This document shows positions 8,756 to 16,850 of a DNA stretch of 64,000 bases, piece after piece. Source of the DNA: an uncultured Paracoccaceae bacterium (GTDB lineage Bacteria > Pseudomonadota > Alphaproteobacteria > Rhodobacterales > Rhodobacteraceae). The notes below the pieces were generated by a model. The model worked only from the letters and a program-made list of their open reading frames with translations, had not been told where the DNA came from and made no database searches. The DNA lies in NCBI GenBank assembly GCA_943787785.1, contig CALSNT010000009.1:1-64000 (forward strand), written 5' to 3'. The stretch's first letter is position 1. Each line of letters begins with the position of its first letter. A program made the translations under genes and the position numbers.

Positions 8756-9784
8756 TCAGGGCTGGCCCCTGTCTCCGGGGGATGCTGTTTCTTCAGGCTC
8801 GATAAACCGGACGGCGTTGCGTGGCGGCAGGTCGTCAATCAGCACGCGCGTAACGTTTTCCCACGCTTGCACAAACAGATTTTGCGAAGCTTGCCTGCTG
8901 ACGCCCGCGATATGCGGCGTCAGAATCAGGCGCGCGGATGTCGCCGCATCAAGCGTGAATAGCGGGTTGTCTGCGGGCGGAGGTTCACTTTCATAGACAT
9001 CCACAGCTGCGCCGCCGATCCGCCCCTCTCGCAGTCCGTCGGCAAGCGCGTCCTCATCCACGATGCCACCCCGCGCTGCATTTATCAGGATCGCTCCGGG
9101 CTTCATCTGGGCAAGCCTATCGCGGTCCATAAGATTGCGGGTGCTGTCGATCAGCGGCAGGTGCAAGCTGACGATATCGGAGGTCGTCAGAAGCGCGTCC
9201 AGTGAGAGCGGCTGAGCATTGATCCGGTCCAAACCGGCGTTGTCGCGCGGGGGCTGCGGATCGTGATAGGCGATCCGCGCACCCATTGCGTGGCAGCGCT
9301 CGGCGACCGCCAGCCCAATAGTCCCCAGACCGACAAGCCCGACGGTCAGCCCGCCCAGCCCCCTCAGAGAGGCAGCGACCATTGCCGCGCGATGGGTGAT
9401 GTAGTCCCCGTCGCGCAATGGTCCGCTTGCGCCAAAGAAACCGCGGGACAGGGCCAGCGCGTTCGTCGTGACATATTCGGCCAGCGCGGTGTTTGATCCA
9501 CCGGGCACATTGGCCAGCGCAATGCCTTCGGCAGCCAGAACCGACTGATCAACCCGGTCCAGCCCGGCCCCGGTGATCTGCACTAGCTGCAAAGTGGTGC
9601 CGCGAAACAGCTCTGCCGCTAGGGCAGGGCCCACGGCAGGGATCACGACCGCGCGCGCCGTTGCCAACAGGTCCCCAACATCGGCATCCAACGGTGCCCG
9701 ATACACGATATCGAGACCCTCGGTCGGCGTGACTCCGACCGCATCGAAGTCGGCCCTTGGGCGCAGACAGACTACATCAGGCAT
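8756..9784 (-). CDS. D-2-hydroxyacid dehydrogenase (NAD-dependent)
   Basis: 342 residues with the D-isomer-specific 2-hydroxyacid dehydrogenase layout. The NAD-binding GLGTIG is at about 152-157 with acidic D175 at the end of beta 2, favouring NAD over NADP. The catalytic triad is R238 (NAARGG), E267 (YESEP) and H291 (LTPHIAG). Enzymes of this family interconvert 2-oxo and D-2-hydroxy acids. The start overlaps the cupin gene's 3' end by 8 bp, indicating co-translation. The exact substrate is unassigned; the closest general class is glyoxylate/hydroxypyruvate reductase and phosphoglycerate dehydrogenase-like proteins. Confidence 0.9.
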   Translation of the reverse strand: MPDVVCLRPRADFDAVGVTPTEGLDIVYRAPLDADVGDLLATARAVVIPAVGPALAAELFRGTTLQLVQITGAGLDRVDQSVLAAEGIALANVPGGSNTALAEYVTTNALALSRGFFGASGPLRDGDYITHRAAMVAASLRGLGGLTVGLVGLGTIGLAVAERCHAMGARIAYHDPQPPRDNAGLDRINAQPLSLDALLTTSDIVSLHLPLIDSTRNLMDRDRLAQMKPGAILINAARGGIVDEDALADGLREGRIGGAAVDVYESEPPPADNPLFTLDAATSARLILTPHIAGVSRQASQNLFVQAWENVTRVLIDDLPPRNAVRFIEPEETASPGDRGQP

Positions 9785-10148
9785 CGGGCGCCTCAGTCAG
9801 AACCTGTATTTCAGGGCGCGGGAAGAAGCACAGTAGAGTCAGCTGAGTATCTCCGGTGTTACGGGTGACGTGCCGCTCGTTCGCGTGAACCAGGATCGTA
9901 TCGCCGGGCTGCATGGCGAATTCTGTGCCGTCGACCCAAGTGATCCCGTGCCCGGACAACACATGAATGCACTCTTCACCGTCGGGATGCCAATGCGGTG
10001 GGCGTGGCACATCGCCCGTCTGTGCAACGGCGATATCGACCAGACGTAATGTGCTGTTCGCACCGATGGCGCCTGACAAAATCTCACGCGACCGCCTTCC
10101 GGGAAGATCCAGGTCTGTTGCGTCACTCAATGTGATCCTAGCAGCCAT
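9777..10148 (-). CDS. Small cupin-domain protein
   Basis: 123-residue single-domain cupin. Motif 1 (PHWHPDGEECIHVLSG) carries the H-x-H-x(4)-E ligand pattern, and motif 2 (PGDTILVHANERHV) supplies the last His, so a divalent metal site is likely. Such stand-alone cupins in catabolic operons are dioxygenases, isomerases or ligand-binding accessory proteins. It lies 3 bp after the creatininase-family gene and overlaps the dehydrogenase gene by 8 bp. Confidence 0.85.
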   Translation of the reverse strand: MAARITLSDATDLDLPGRRSREILSGAIGANSTLRLVDIAVAQTGDVPRPPHWHPDGEECIHVLSGHGITWVDGTEFAMQPGDTILVHANERHVTRNTGDTQLTLLCFFPRPEIQVLTEAPDA

Positions 10149-10151
10149 GTT

Positions 10152-10928
10152 CTATTCCGCTGCCTGCGAGCCCTGGATTTTATCTAGCTGGGCGAAAATG
10201 GCAGTCGCCTCGGACGTGATGGCATGCGCGACATCGGCAATCATCTTTCGTCCACGCTCGACTGTGGCAGGTGTGGGATCTCCGTACCAGCCGGTTGGCG
10301 CGATTGAGCGGATGTCCGTTAAGACCGGCACAAAACTGCGGGTGCGGCGTAGCTTGTCCATATGCTCTCCCTGGCGCTTGCCCGAGGACTTTTCGGCGCG
10401 GTCCAGATGCACAAGGCGTCCATAGTCCGGCAGCACCGCAAGCGCCTCAATCTCGCCCGCGTGGGTCAACCCATTGCACTCGTCCCCCCACAAATCCTCG
10501 GCGACATAGCACGCCTGCGCGATAACGACGCTCATCCCGTGGGTCCGGTGCAGTTTTTCCGCTGCCAGTCCCAACGAATGCGAATTCCCCTCGTGCCAAT
10601 TCACGATCAACAACTTTTTTGCACCGTGCTGGGCCGTGGATAAGCAGGTTTCGATCACCACCTGCTGATAGGTTTCCGGGCTAAGCGAGATTGTCGCCTC
10701 ATAAGGCATATGCATCGGAGTCACGCCAAGCGGACCACCGGGAAGAACAACGCCGTCCATCTGTTCGGCCACGGCGTGGCTGACACTGTTGGCCGCAAAA
10801 ATATCCGTACCGGTGGGCAAATGCGCCCCGTGTTGTTCAACGCTGCCACAGGGCAGGATGACAAGGGGATGGCGTTCAAATTGTGCCTTGATCTCTGGCT
10901 GAGTCAGTTCGATGAAATAGCGCGACAT
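10152..10928 (-). CDS. Creatininase-family amidohydrolase
   Basis: 258 residues of the creatinine amidohydrolase family, metal enzymes that open small cyclic amides. Metal-site motifs are GSVEQHGAHLPTGTD (E31, H33, D42), NWHEGN near 110-115 and THAGEIEA with the late Glu near 159. The ATG at 10928 has AGAGGGG upstream; a TTG at 10946 overlapping the previous gene's stop is the alternative. Its place between a Gfo/Idh dehydrogenase and a cupin suggests hydrolysis of a lactam or amide intermediate. Creatinine itself is not supported by other genes nearby. Confidence 0.88.
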   Translation of the reverse strand: MSRYFIELTQPEIKAQFERHPLVILPCGSVEQHGAHLPTGTDIFAANSVSHAVAEQMDGVVLPGGPLGVTPMHMPYEATISLSPETYQQVVIETCLSTAQHGAKKLLIVNWHEGNSHSLGLAAEKLHRTHGMSVVIAQACYVAEDLWGDECNGLTHAGEIEALAVLPDYGRLVHLDRAEKSSGKRQGEHMDKLRRTRSFVPVLTDIRSIAPTGWYGDPTPATVERGRKMIADVAHAITSEATAIFAQLDKIQGSQAAE

Positions 10929-10942
10929 AGCGGCCCCTCTGG

Positions 10943-12034
10943 TCAAGATGACGCCTGATCTTCGGCAGCAACACGCGCGCGCGCGGCGTGCAGAACTTCG
11001 GCCAATTTTACGGATTGGCCGTCGCGTTCAACTGACGCAAGGGCTGCGTTCACGACCCCCAAAGCGACAAGGCCGTTGGCCGCTTCTAGTTCAACCTTTT
11101 CGCCAGTGCGGCACATGTCAGCGAACATATCGAGTTCATCCGTGAACATGTTGGATGCACCCATTTCCAGGACTTCGCGCTTGCCGTAACCGTCCTTGCC
11201 GCGTTGAATGTACAGCGTCGAGGTTTCGTGGACGCGATCAGGATCGTCCCAACTTCCGAAGTCGAGTTCAAAGTGCATCAGGCCTTTCTGACCATAGACG
11301 CGAATGAAATAAATGCCCGGAGAGGTCCAGCAAGAGCCGACATATCCCAAAGCCCCACTTTTAAAGCGCAGCGTTGTCATCGACTGGTCGTCAACCTCTG
11401 CCCCAACCGGCGACAATTTTGAAGCGATCGAGGAAACCTCTTCAATCGGGCCGCCCAGCATGTAGAGACTGTCAAACAGATGAGTGGCGAGCTGTGAAAG
11501 GGGGCCACCCGGCGCTTTGTCGCGGTACCAGCGCCATGTATCCGGTGTCAGTTCCAGAGCGCGTTCATTTGAGAAATTCGATTCCATGAAGGACAAAGTG
11601 CCCAACTCTCCGTTGTCGATGGCCTCTTTCATCATCCGTGCGCCGCGCAAAAGCCGGGCGGAATGGCCGACCATGGCCTGAACACCGTATTCGCCCTGCA
11701 AGGCCTCCAGCCGAATGCCGTTTTCAAGCGTATTGGCGATGGGTTTTTCAGTGTAGATGTGCTTGCCAGCCTTTGCCACGGCGGTTGCAACTGGCAGGTG
11801 TTGCTCATTGGGGACCGTCAGAATGACCCCCTGAATTTCGGGATTCGCCAGCATTTCTTCGAGGCTGCTTGCCGAAGGCACGCCGTACTCGGATGCAAAT
11901 GCGTCACGCTTCTCCGCGCTACGGCTAAAGCCCTGAATGATCTCGATTTTGTCCGACTGCTTTGACCCCCTGGTCAACACGCGTGCCCAACGACCTAATC
12001 CCACAATGCCGACTTTAATCTTGCCGTTGCTCAT
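10943..12034 (-). CDS. Gfo/Idh/MocA-family NAD(P)-dependent oxidoreductase
   Basis: 363 residues. An N-terminal Rossmann fold (VGIVGLGRWARVL) precedes the diagnostic IYTEKPIANT with the catalytic-site EKP, followed by the alpha/beta substrate domain. Members oxidise sugars, cyclitols or related hydroxy compounds. This is the first gene of the leftward operon; the second copy of the GntR-type palindrome lies 44-58 bp upstream of its ATG. A second Gfo/Idh gene occurs in the other catabolic island at 40565. Confidence 0.9.
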   Translation of the reverse strand: MSNGKIKVGIVGLGRWARVLTRGSKQSDKIEIIQGFSRSAEKRDAFASEYGVPSASSLEEMLANPEIQGVILTVPNEQHLPVATAVAKAGKHIYTEKPIANTLENGIRLEALQGEYGVQAMVGHSARLLRGARMMKEAIDNGELGTLSFMESNFSNERALELTPDTWRWYRDKAPGGPLSQLATHLFDSLYMLGGPIEEVSSIASKLSPVGAEVDDQSMTTLRFKSGALGYVGSCWTSPGIYFIRVYGQKGLMHFELDFGSWDDPDRVHETSTLYIQRGKDGYGKREVLEMGASNMFTDELDMFADMCRTGEKVELEAANGLVALGVVNAALASVERDGQSVKLAEVLHAARARVAAEDQASS

Positions 12035-12077
12035 GCGTTGCTTCCTTCCCGATGCAATGTCCGCTGACGATTTGTAG

Positions 12078-12092
12078 GATTGTCATACAATC
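12078..12092. promoter_or_regulatory. Predicted GntR/FadR operator, copy 2
   Basis: Palindrome GATTGT-CAT-ACAATC followed by TAAGTCA. It is identical to the 1059-1073 site except for the three spacer bases, and fits TNGTNNNACNA. It sits just upstream of the leftward operon whose first gene starts at 12034, which links that operon to the regulator at 117-845. Confidence 0.75.
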
Positions 12093-12546
12093 TAAGTCAA
12101 GAACTAGCTTGAATGCTGATTTTTGAAAGGGAAAAGAGGCCTCACTGCGATAGAATTAGTCAGTCTTACTGTCCTTGTGGAAACTAATTCGCATTAGTCA
12201 GTATTTCTGACGGCTGTTGAGTCGCAAAGGTCGTGCCCGGCTCCGCATAACCTGTCGAACTGATCTGCTGACTTCACAGCTCAATTGCGCTGTGAAGTCG
12301 GCGGATGGAGTGTAACAATTCCGCTGCACTTCGTAAGATTTCCAGCTCGAAGGTCAAAGCTTCAAATCAGAAACTCTAGAGATTCAAGACCCAGCAAGGA
12401 TACCGGTTTCGTCGGATCAGTCACGCAGGTTCACAATCCGGGGATACACGGCTGTGTGAGTGGAATGGTTCGCAAAAAACCCGCAAATCTGCCGCACCTC
12501 GCCAGTTCGGCGTGTGTGCAAACTGACAGAAACCAGAGGTAATTCC
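12093..12546. other. Structured intergenic region upstream of bufA
   Basis: No convincing gene. It holds the direct repeat ATTAGTCAGT (12155-12164 and 12193-12202), an inverted pair GAATTAGT/ACTAATTC (12153-12160 and 12183-12190), and a perfect 11-bp stem GACTTCACAGC/GCTGTGAAGTC with an 8-nt loop (12270-12299) that has no U-tract. These could be regulator sites and a leader hairpin for the downstream bufA gene. Confidence 0.5.
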
Positions 12547-12849
12547 ATGTCCTACGTAACGAAAACAATCATCGTCGCTTCCGCCGTTGCTTCGGCTGCT
12601 GCAGGCATCGCCACCACCGCCGCTGCCCAATCCCAGGAAAAGTGCTTCGGTGTTTCGCTGGCCGGCGAAAACGACTGCGCCGCCGGACCGGGCACGACCT
12701 GCGCGGGTACTTCGAAAGTCGACTATCAGGGCAATGCATGGACGCTGGTTCCCGCTGGCACCTGCGCCGAAATCGAGCTGCCGGAAATGGCGGACGGTTC
12801 AGCTCGCATGGGGTCGTTGGAAGCACTGGATCGCGACCTGCCGGCATAA
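12547..12849 (+). CDS. bufA: DUF2282 bufferin-type precursor protein (BufA)
   Basis: 100-residue secreted protein of the DUF2282/BufA1 family. A signal sequence (about 1-28, ending TTAAAQ) precedes a short core with four conserved Cys at 33, 44, 52 and 73 in EKCFGV, NDCAAG, TTCAGT and GTCAE. Family knowledge: bufferins are ribosomal peptides whose Cys residues are modified by a DUF692/MNIO enzyme (BufB) with a partner (BufC), and they sequester copper in the periplasm. Neither partner is in this window; an IS3 element begins about 50 bp after the stop. AGAGG precedes the ATG; the longer frame from 12460 would place extra residues ahead of the signal peptide. Confidence 0.85.
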   Translation: MSYVTKTIIVASAVASAAAGIATTAAAQSQEKCFGVSLAGENDCAAGPGTTCAGTSKVDYQGNAWTLVPAGTCAEIELPEMADGSARMGSLEALDRDLPA

Positions 12850-12945
12850 ACCTGCTAGATGTCTGACGTCAGCGCTTATGGGTCCAAATAGGGCGATTTG
12901 ATAAGAGAGAGTTGTTGGCGCATCGTAACCACTGAGGAGTGGGGC

Positions 12946-13311
12946 ATGAGACAGACAACGAAGAGCGCCGGCGAGAAGATCGTCAAAGACATCAAGCGGG
13001 CGACCCGCAGGCAATATTCATCGGAAGAGAAGATCCGCATCGTACTGGACGGCCTGCGCGGCGAGGACAGTATTGCCGAGCTGTGTCGCCGTGAGGGCAT
13101 CTCACAGGGCATCTATTACAAATGGTCGAAGGACTTCATGGAGGCCGGGAAGAGACGCCTGGCGGGCGATACAGCGCGTGCTGCGACGACCGACGAGGTC
13201 AAGGATCTGCGGCGCGAAGCTCGGGACCTGAAGGAGGTCGTTGCGGAGCAGACGCTTGACCTCCGTTTGCTCAAAAAAAGCATGACAGGGGATGGGGGCG
13301 ACCAAGAATGA
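12946..13311 (+). CDS. IS3-family transposase OrfA
   Basis: 121-residue HTH protein (RRQYSSEEKIRIVLDGLRGE, then ISQGIYYKWSKDFM) with a C-terminal leucine-zipper-like helix (VKDLRREARDLKEVV). It binds the element's ends and multimerises with OrfB. GAGGAG precedes the ATG. The stop overlaps the OrfB start as ATGA at 13308-13311. OrfB lies in the -1 frame, which is open back across an A7G run (13273-13280), but that run is not in the register of a canonical slippery heptamer, so termination-reinitiation is more likely. Confidence 0.92.
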   Translation: MRQTTKSAGEKIVKDIKRATRRQYSSEEKIRIVLDGLRGEDSIAELCRREGISQGIYYKWSKDFMEAGKRRLAGDTARAATTDEVKDLRREARDLKEVVAEQTLDLRLLKKSMTGDGGDQE

Positions 13312-14288
13312 GGTATCACCCATCCGAGAAGCTGGAGATCATCCGGCTGGTCGAGGGATCGCACCTGTCAGCACGTCAGACGTTGGCAAAAATGGGCCTG
13401 CCCCGCACCACATTTTACCGTTGGTATGATCGGTATCTGCAGCGTGGCGAGGCTGGGCTGCAGGATCAATCCCCCAAGCCAAAAAACGTCTGGAACCGCA
13501 TTCCTGACACGGTGCGCCGCAAGGTCGTCAAGCTGGCGTTGAAGGAAACGGAGCTGTCGCCGCGCGAACTGGCGGTGACCTTCACGGATCGGAACCGCTA
13601 CTTTGTCTCAGAATCTTCGGTCTACCGAGTGCTGAAAGCCCACGATCTGATCACCAGCCCCGCCTTCATTGTTATCAAGGCAGCGAGCGAGTTCACCGAC
13701 AAGACCACCGCCATCAATCAGCTTTGGCAAACCGACTTCACCTACCTCAAAGTTCTCGGCTGGGGTTGGTTTTATCTCAGCACGATCCTCGACGATTACA
13801 GCCGGTACATCATCTCGTGGAAGTTGTGCACGAACATGCGGGCTGAGGATGTGACAGATACGCTCGATCTGGCCCTGCAGGCATCCGGCTGTGATCAGGT
13901 CCACGTCGTTCACAAGCCACGCCTGCTCAGCGATAATGGCTCCAGCTACGTCTCAGGCGACCTTGCTGAATGGCTGCAGGACAAAGGCATGAAGCATTCT
14001 CGCGGTGCGCCGTATCATCCGCAGACTCAGGGCAAGATCGAGCGATGGCATCAAACCCTGAAGAACCGCATCTTGCTCGAAAACTACTTCTTGCCGGGCG
14101 ATCTCGAAGCCCAGATCGAAGCCTTCGTCGAACACTACAATCATCAGCGGTACCACGAGAGCCTCAACAACGTCACGCCATCCGACGTCTACTTCGGCCG
14201 TGACAAAGCCATTCTAAAACAAAGAGAAAGGATCAAACGAAAGACGCTCGAAACGCGGCGCTTGCATCACAGACAACGCGCCGCATAA
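13308..14288 (+). CDS. IS3-family transposase OrfB (DDE integrase core)
   Basis: 326 residues. An N-terminal HTH segment is followed by the rve-type catalytic core with D143 (LWQTDFTYL), D209 (LLSDNGSSY) and E245 (QGKIERWHQ), a D-x35-E spacing typical of IS3. All three acidic residues and the downstream basic tail are intact, so the element appears transposition-competent. Translation is probably coupled to orfA through the ATGA overlap. Confidence 0.95.
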   Translation: MRYHPSEKLEIIRLVEGSHLSARQTLAKMGLPRTTFYRWYDRYLQRGEAGLQDQSPKPKNVWNRIPDTVRRKVVKLALKETELSPRELAVTFTDRNRYFVSESSVYRVLKAHDLITSPAFIVIKAASEFTDKTTAINQLWQTDFTYLKVLGWGWFYLSTILDDYSRYIISWKLCTNMRAEDVTDTLDLALQASGCDQVHVVHKPRLLSDNGSSYVSGDLAEWLQDKGMKHSRGAPYHPQTQGKIERWHQTLKNRILLENYFLPGDLEAQIEAFVEHYNHQRYHESLNNVTPSDVYFGRDKAILKQRERIKRKTLETRRLHHRQRAA

Positions 14289-14321
14289 TCACAGAAATCA
14301 GATGAGCCAGACTCTCTCTTA

Positions 14322-14639
14322 GTTTAGGCCGTTCTTGGTTCCAAAAACTCTGACGACGCACAATTTGGCAGAAATCACCGGAGCGGAAGGCTGTTCTGGA
14401 GCCCCAAACCGTCAGCTAGAACGCCATTGCTGCGACCGAATTACGTGTTCGGAAGCCGTTCTGGACGTGGCGGGTTCTTCCTCTGCGTGAATAGCAACGC
14501 CAACTAAACACGGCGGATAGCCCTGAATCCGCGACAAATCCTGCAAATGACGGCGCGTTTCCGCCGGATTTCACTCATCGACCGTTGACATGCGACAAAC
14601 ATGGTGATCGAGAGCCGCCTTCTTTGGTATTGAGGTGGT
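14322..14639. other. Gene-free stretch after the IS3 element
   Basis: About 320 bp between the right IS3 end and the next gene. No open frame with family support, RNA gene or clear terminator is seen. It presumably contains the promoter of the 14640 gene. Confidence 0.4.
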
Positions 14640-15845
14640 ATGTTGGGCTGGTTGAGAAACAACACTGCAGGAATAGCAGCGCGGGCAGGTTCAGGACGCA
14701 CAGCGCAGGATTGGGCTGTGGCGACACTTGGATTGCTGATCGTATTGACGATCGTGGGTGCCGGTCTGTTGGTTAGTGAATTGGTCCCCAAGAGCGCGGG
14801 GACACCGACGTCTGAAGCCTCTGGTGTTGAAATGGTGGTCTTCGTGCCATCCGAGTCACGTTCCACAAATCGCCGAAAGGCGCCTGCGGCCGCAGTAACG
14901 GATCAGGCTGAGACCTTGGCGCAGGTTAGTCCGGGTGCGGTGATGACGTCGCCCCGACCAAAACCACGACCCGACGTCCCGAGCCGGAATTTGGATCCAC
15001 GGGCCAAGCCTGAGGACTTCGCAGAGCATGGTCAGGATAGCGCTTTGGCTGTAGCGACAGCGCAGAAATGCTCCGATCCGGATGGATCAGAAATCCCCGC
15101 GCGGCGCGCAGGTGCGTCTTCGGGCAGCGAATTTATGGCCGCGCTTTCCGGCCTTGGTGGTACCAAGCGGGACCGTCGTATTACGGCAGAGGTTCTTGCC
15201 GGGAATATTCCAGATTTCATGCGAAATCTGACGCCAGTGACGCTGAAATCAGCTGACACGACGGTAACGATCTGTGTCACGCCCGACTACGTGGCAATTG
15301 GCAACGACACTGACCATGTGCGGGTGCCGATGGGCCTGCCCGCCGCTGCGCAGATCGCTGACGGCTTGGGGTTCATGCTGCCAACGACGCGGATGGTCGA
15401 TGCGATCTATGCCGATGCTGGGGTTCAGTTGACGCCACAACCAATGACGCCGAATTCGCAGATGACCTCGAACAATTATATCCGTCGGCATAATGCAACG
15501 ATCGAGCGTCAACTGGTCGCCGCCGATGCCGTAACCGGAACGCTTACGGCCGGGCACCGCAAAGACCTGGTGCTGTCAAACCGCCTGCGCACTAAACCAG
15601 GGCGGGTGGCGATCTATGGGTGGCATCGGATCAACGGCCGGCCAATCCAGCCTCTCAGCACGGTTCACGGTCAGTATTATGCGGATTATTCGCACGGGGT
15701 ACGACTGGTCAGCCGGACGGCGTACGTAAATGGGCGATCGGTTGAATTGAGTGATCTGCTGTCCGATGCGCGCTATGCAGCGCTGATCAGTGATGAGGGG
15801 CCAATTCGGTTTCCGGTTCGCCTGATTGCGTCGCTGTCGAACTAG
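14640..15845 (+). CDS. Membrane-anchored protein of unknown function
   Basis: 401 residues. A single hydrophobic segment at about 27-49 (VATLGLLIVLTIVGAGLLV) anchors the protein; residues 50-165 form a low-complexity Pro/Ala/Ser-rich linker. A compact C-terminal domain (about 170-401) has the look of a conserved periplasmic enzyme or binding domain, with VTICVTPDYVAIGND, VRVPMGLPAAAQIADGLGF, LTAGHRKDLVLSNRL and VHGQYYADYSHGVRL, rich in His, Asp and Tyr. No named family is recognised. It converges with the FGE-like gene, their stop codons abutting at 15845/15846. The cassette 14640-18637 is bracketed by two different IS elements. Confidence 0.75.
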   Translation: MLGWLRNNTAGIAARAGSGRTAQDWAVATLGLLIVLTIVGAGLLVSELVPKSAGTPTSEASGVEMVVFVPSESRSTNRRKAPAAAVTDQAETLAQVSPGAVMTSPRPKPRPDVPSRNLDPRAKPEDFAEHGQDSALAVATAQKCSDPDGSEIPARRAGASSGSEFMAALSGLGGTKRDRRITAEVLAGNIPDFMRNLTPVTLKSADTTVTICVTPDYVAIGNDTDHVRVPMGLPAAAQIADGLGFMLPTTRMVDAIYADAGVQLTPQPMTPNSQMTSNNYIRRHNATIERQLVAADAVTGTLTAGHRKDLVLSNRLRTKPGRVAIYGWHRINGRPIQPLSTVHGQYYADYSHGVRLVSRTAYVNGRSVELSDLLSDARYAALISDEGPIRFPVRLIASLSN

Positions 15846-16850
15846 TCAGCGGACGTCTTTTACGCAGCGAAATCCAAGGTGATAATTGTGGTGGCTGTTG
15901 GTCGCCATGACCCGCGTCCCGTGCCAGAACGGGGCGCGCCAGCGCGACCAGTGTTTGTGTGCGCGGATGGTATCCCAGATGAACCAGCTGCCCTTCATTT
16001 CGGTCACACCCAGTTTCGTGCTGCCCCGGCTGGCCATCTGGTCCTCGGCCAGCGGCAGGTTCATGTGCTCGGCGGCGTTGCCGTCCAGATCATAGACGCC
16101 AAGCGGGCTTTTGCAGGCCGGAAAACTGCCCGTTGGATAGGTATTGGAACCGCAGCCGCTGAAACTGCCGCCATTGCATCCGGGCGACTTGGAGCTGCCG
16201 GTTGCACAGATGCCTGCGCGCCACTTGCCGATCGAGAACTGATCCGACGTTGCGGCCCATTTCGCGTTGTGGGCTTTTCGAAGGCGACCGGCTGCTGCTG
16301 AAAGCCCCAGACCACGCGCCAGATCAAACCGGTACTCTGGCGGCAGAAGGGCACCTGCGGAGGCGCCTTCCCATTCATGCGCGTCGGCCATTCGCTTGCC
16401 CTCGGCCGCGCAAATCCTGGCGGCCTCATCGGCGCGCACCCAAACGACGGGGTAGGCGAGCGGGACGTTGGGATATTCGAACATATCGATGCACGTTTTG
16501 GCATCAGATGCGGATTGAGTTGCAGGATCATAGAGCGGGGCCATATAGGGCGCGCCGCATATTTCCTGGAAATCGCCATTCCGATAAACGCTCTCGCCCG
16601 ATCCGCCGATCTTTTTGGCAGCCTGTTGGGGTGTAAGCGGATGGCGCGTGACCGAGGGGTTACCCTGACCGATGACAGATGAACCGGCGAAGATCTCCTT
16701 TATCCGCGATATCGTTGCACTGCTGAGCCCGCGCGCCTGTTGCATCTGTTCAAACATTGCCGCGTTGTTTTCGGCCAGCGTCTGCGAAAGTGCGGGGCCC
16801 GACAGCGCCAGCCCGACCAAAGCTGACCAAAGAAAGTGGTATCGCATCAT
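15846..16850 (-). CDS. FGE/SUMF1-domain secreted protein
   Basis: 334 residues with an N-terminal signal peptide (to about residue 22, ALSQ). The formylglycine-generating-enzyme sulfatase fold is marked by CIDMFEYPN, YPVVWVRADEAARICAAEGKR, DAHEWEGA, GVYDLDGNAAEHMN and the C-terminal YHLGFRCVKD. The family includes formylglycine-generating enzymes, EgtB-type sulfoxide synthases and non-catalytic relatives. Many Cys are present, but the paired catalytic Cys of true FGE cannot be assigned by eye, and a periplasmic location argues against cytosolic sulfatase activation. The start overlaps the upstream gene's stop by 4 bp (ATGA), so the two are co-translated. Confidence 0.82.
   Translation of the reverse strand: MMRYHFLWSALVGLALSGPALSQTLAENNAAMFEQMQQARGLSSATISRIKEIFAGSSVIGQGNPSVTRHPLTPQQAAKKIGGSGESVYRNGDFQEICGAPYMAPLYDPATQSASDAKTCIDMFEYPNVPLAYPVVWVRADEAARICAAEGKRMADAHEWEGASAGALLPPEYRFDLARGLGLSAAAGRLRKAHNAKWAATSDQFSIGKWRAGICATGSSKSPGCNGGSFSGCGSNTYPTGSFPACKSPLGVYDLDGNAAEHMNLPLAEDQMASRGSTKLGVTEMKGSWFIWDTIRAHKHWSRWRAPFWHGTRVMATNSHHNYHLGFRCVKDVR

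Larger units (their letters stand above)
12902..14321 (+). mobile_element. IS3-family insertion sequence
   Basis: Bounded by 11-bp perfect terminal inverted repeats TAAGAGAGAGT (12902-12912, and reversed at 14311-14321); weaker similarity continues inward. It contains overlapping orfA and orfB. Outer ends are approximate because no clear target duplication is seen. It sits between bufA and the 14640-18637 cassette. Confidence 0.88.

Noticed and set aside
13273-13280. Programmed -1 frameshift at the A7G run in the IS3 orfA
   Set aside because: The -1 frame is open across it, but the run is out of register for a standard X-XXY-YYZ heptamer in the orfA frame; the ATGA overlap explains orfB translation.
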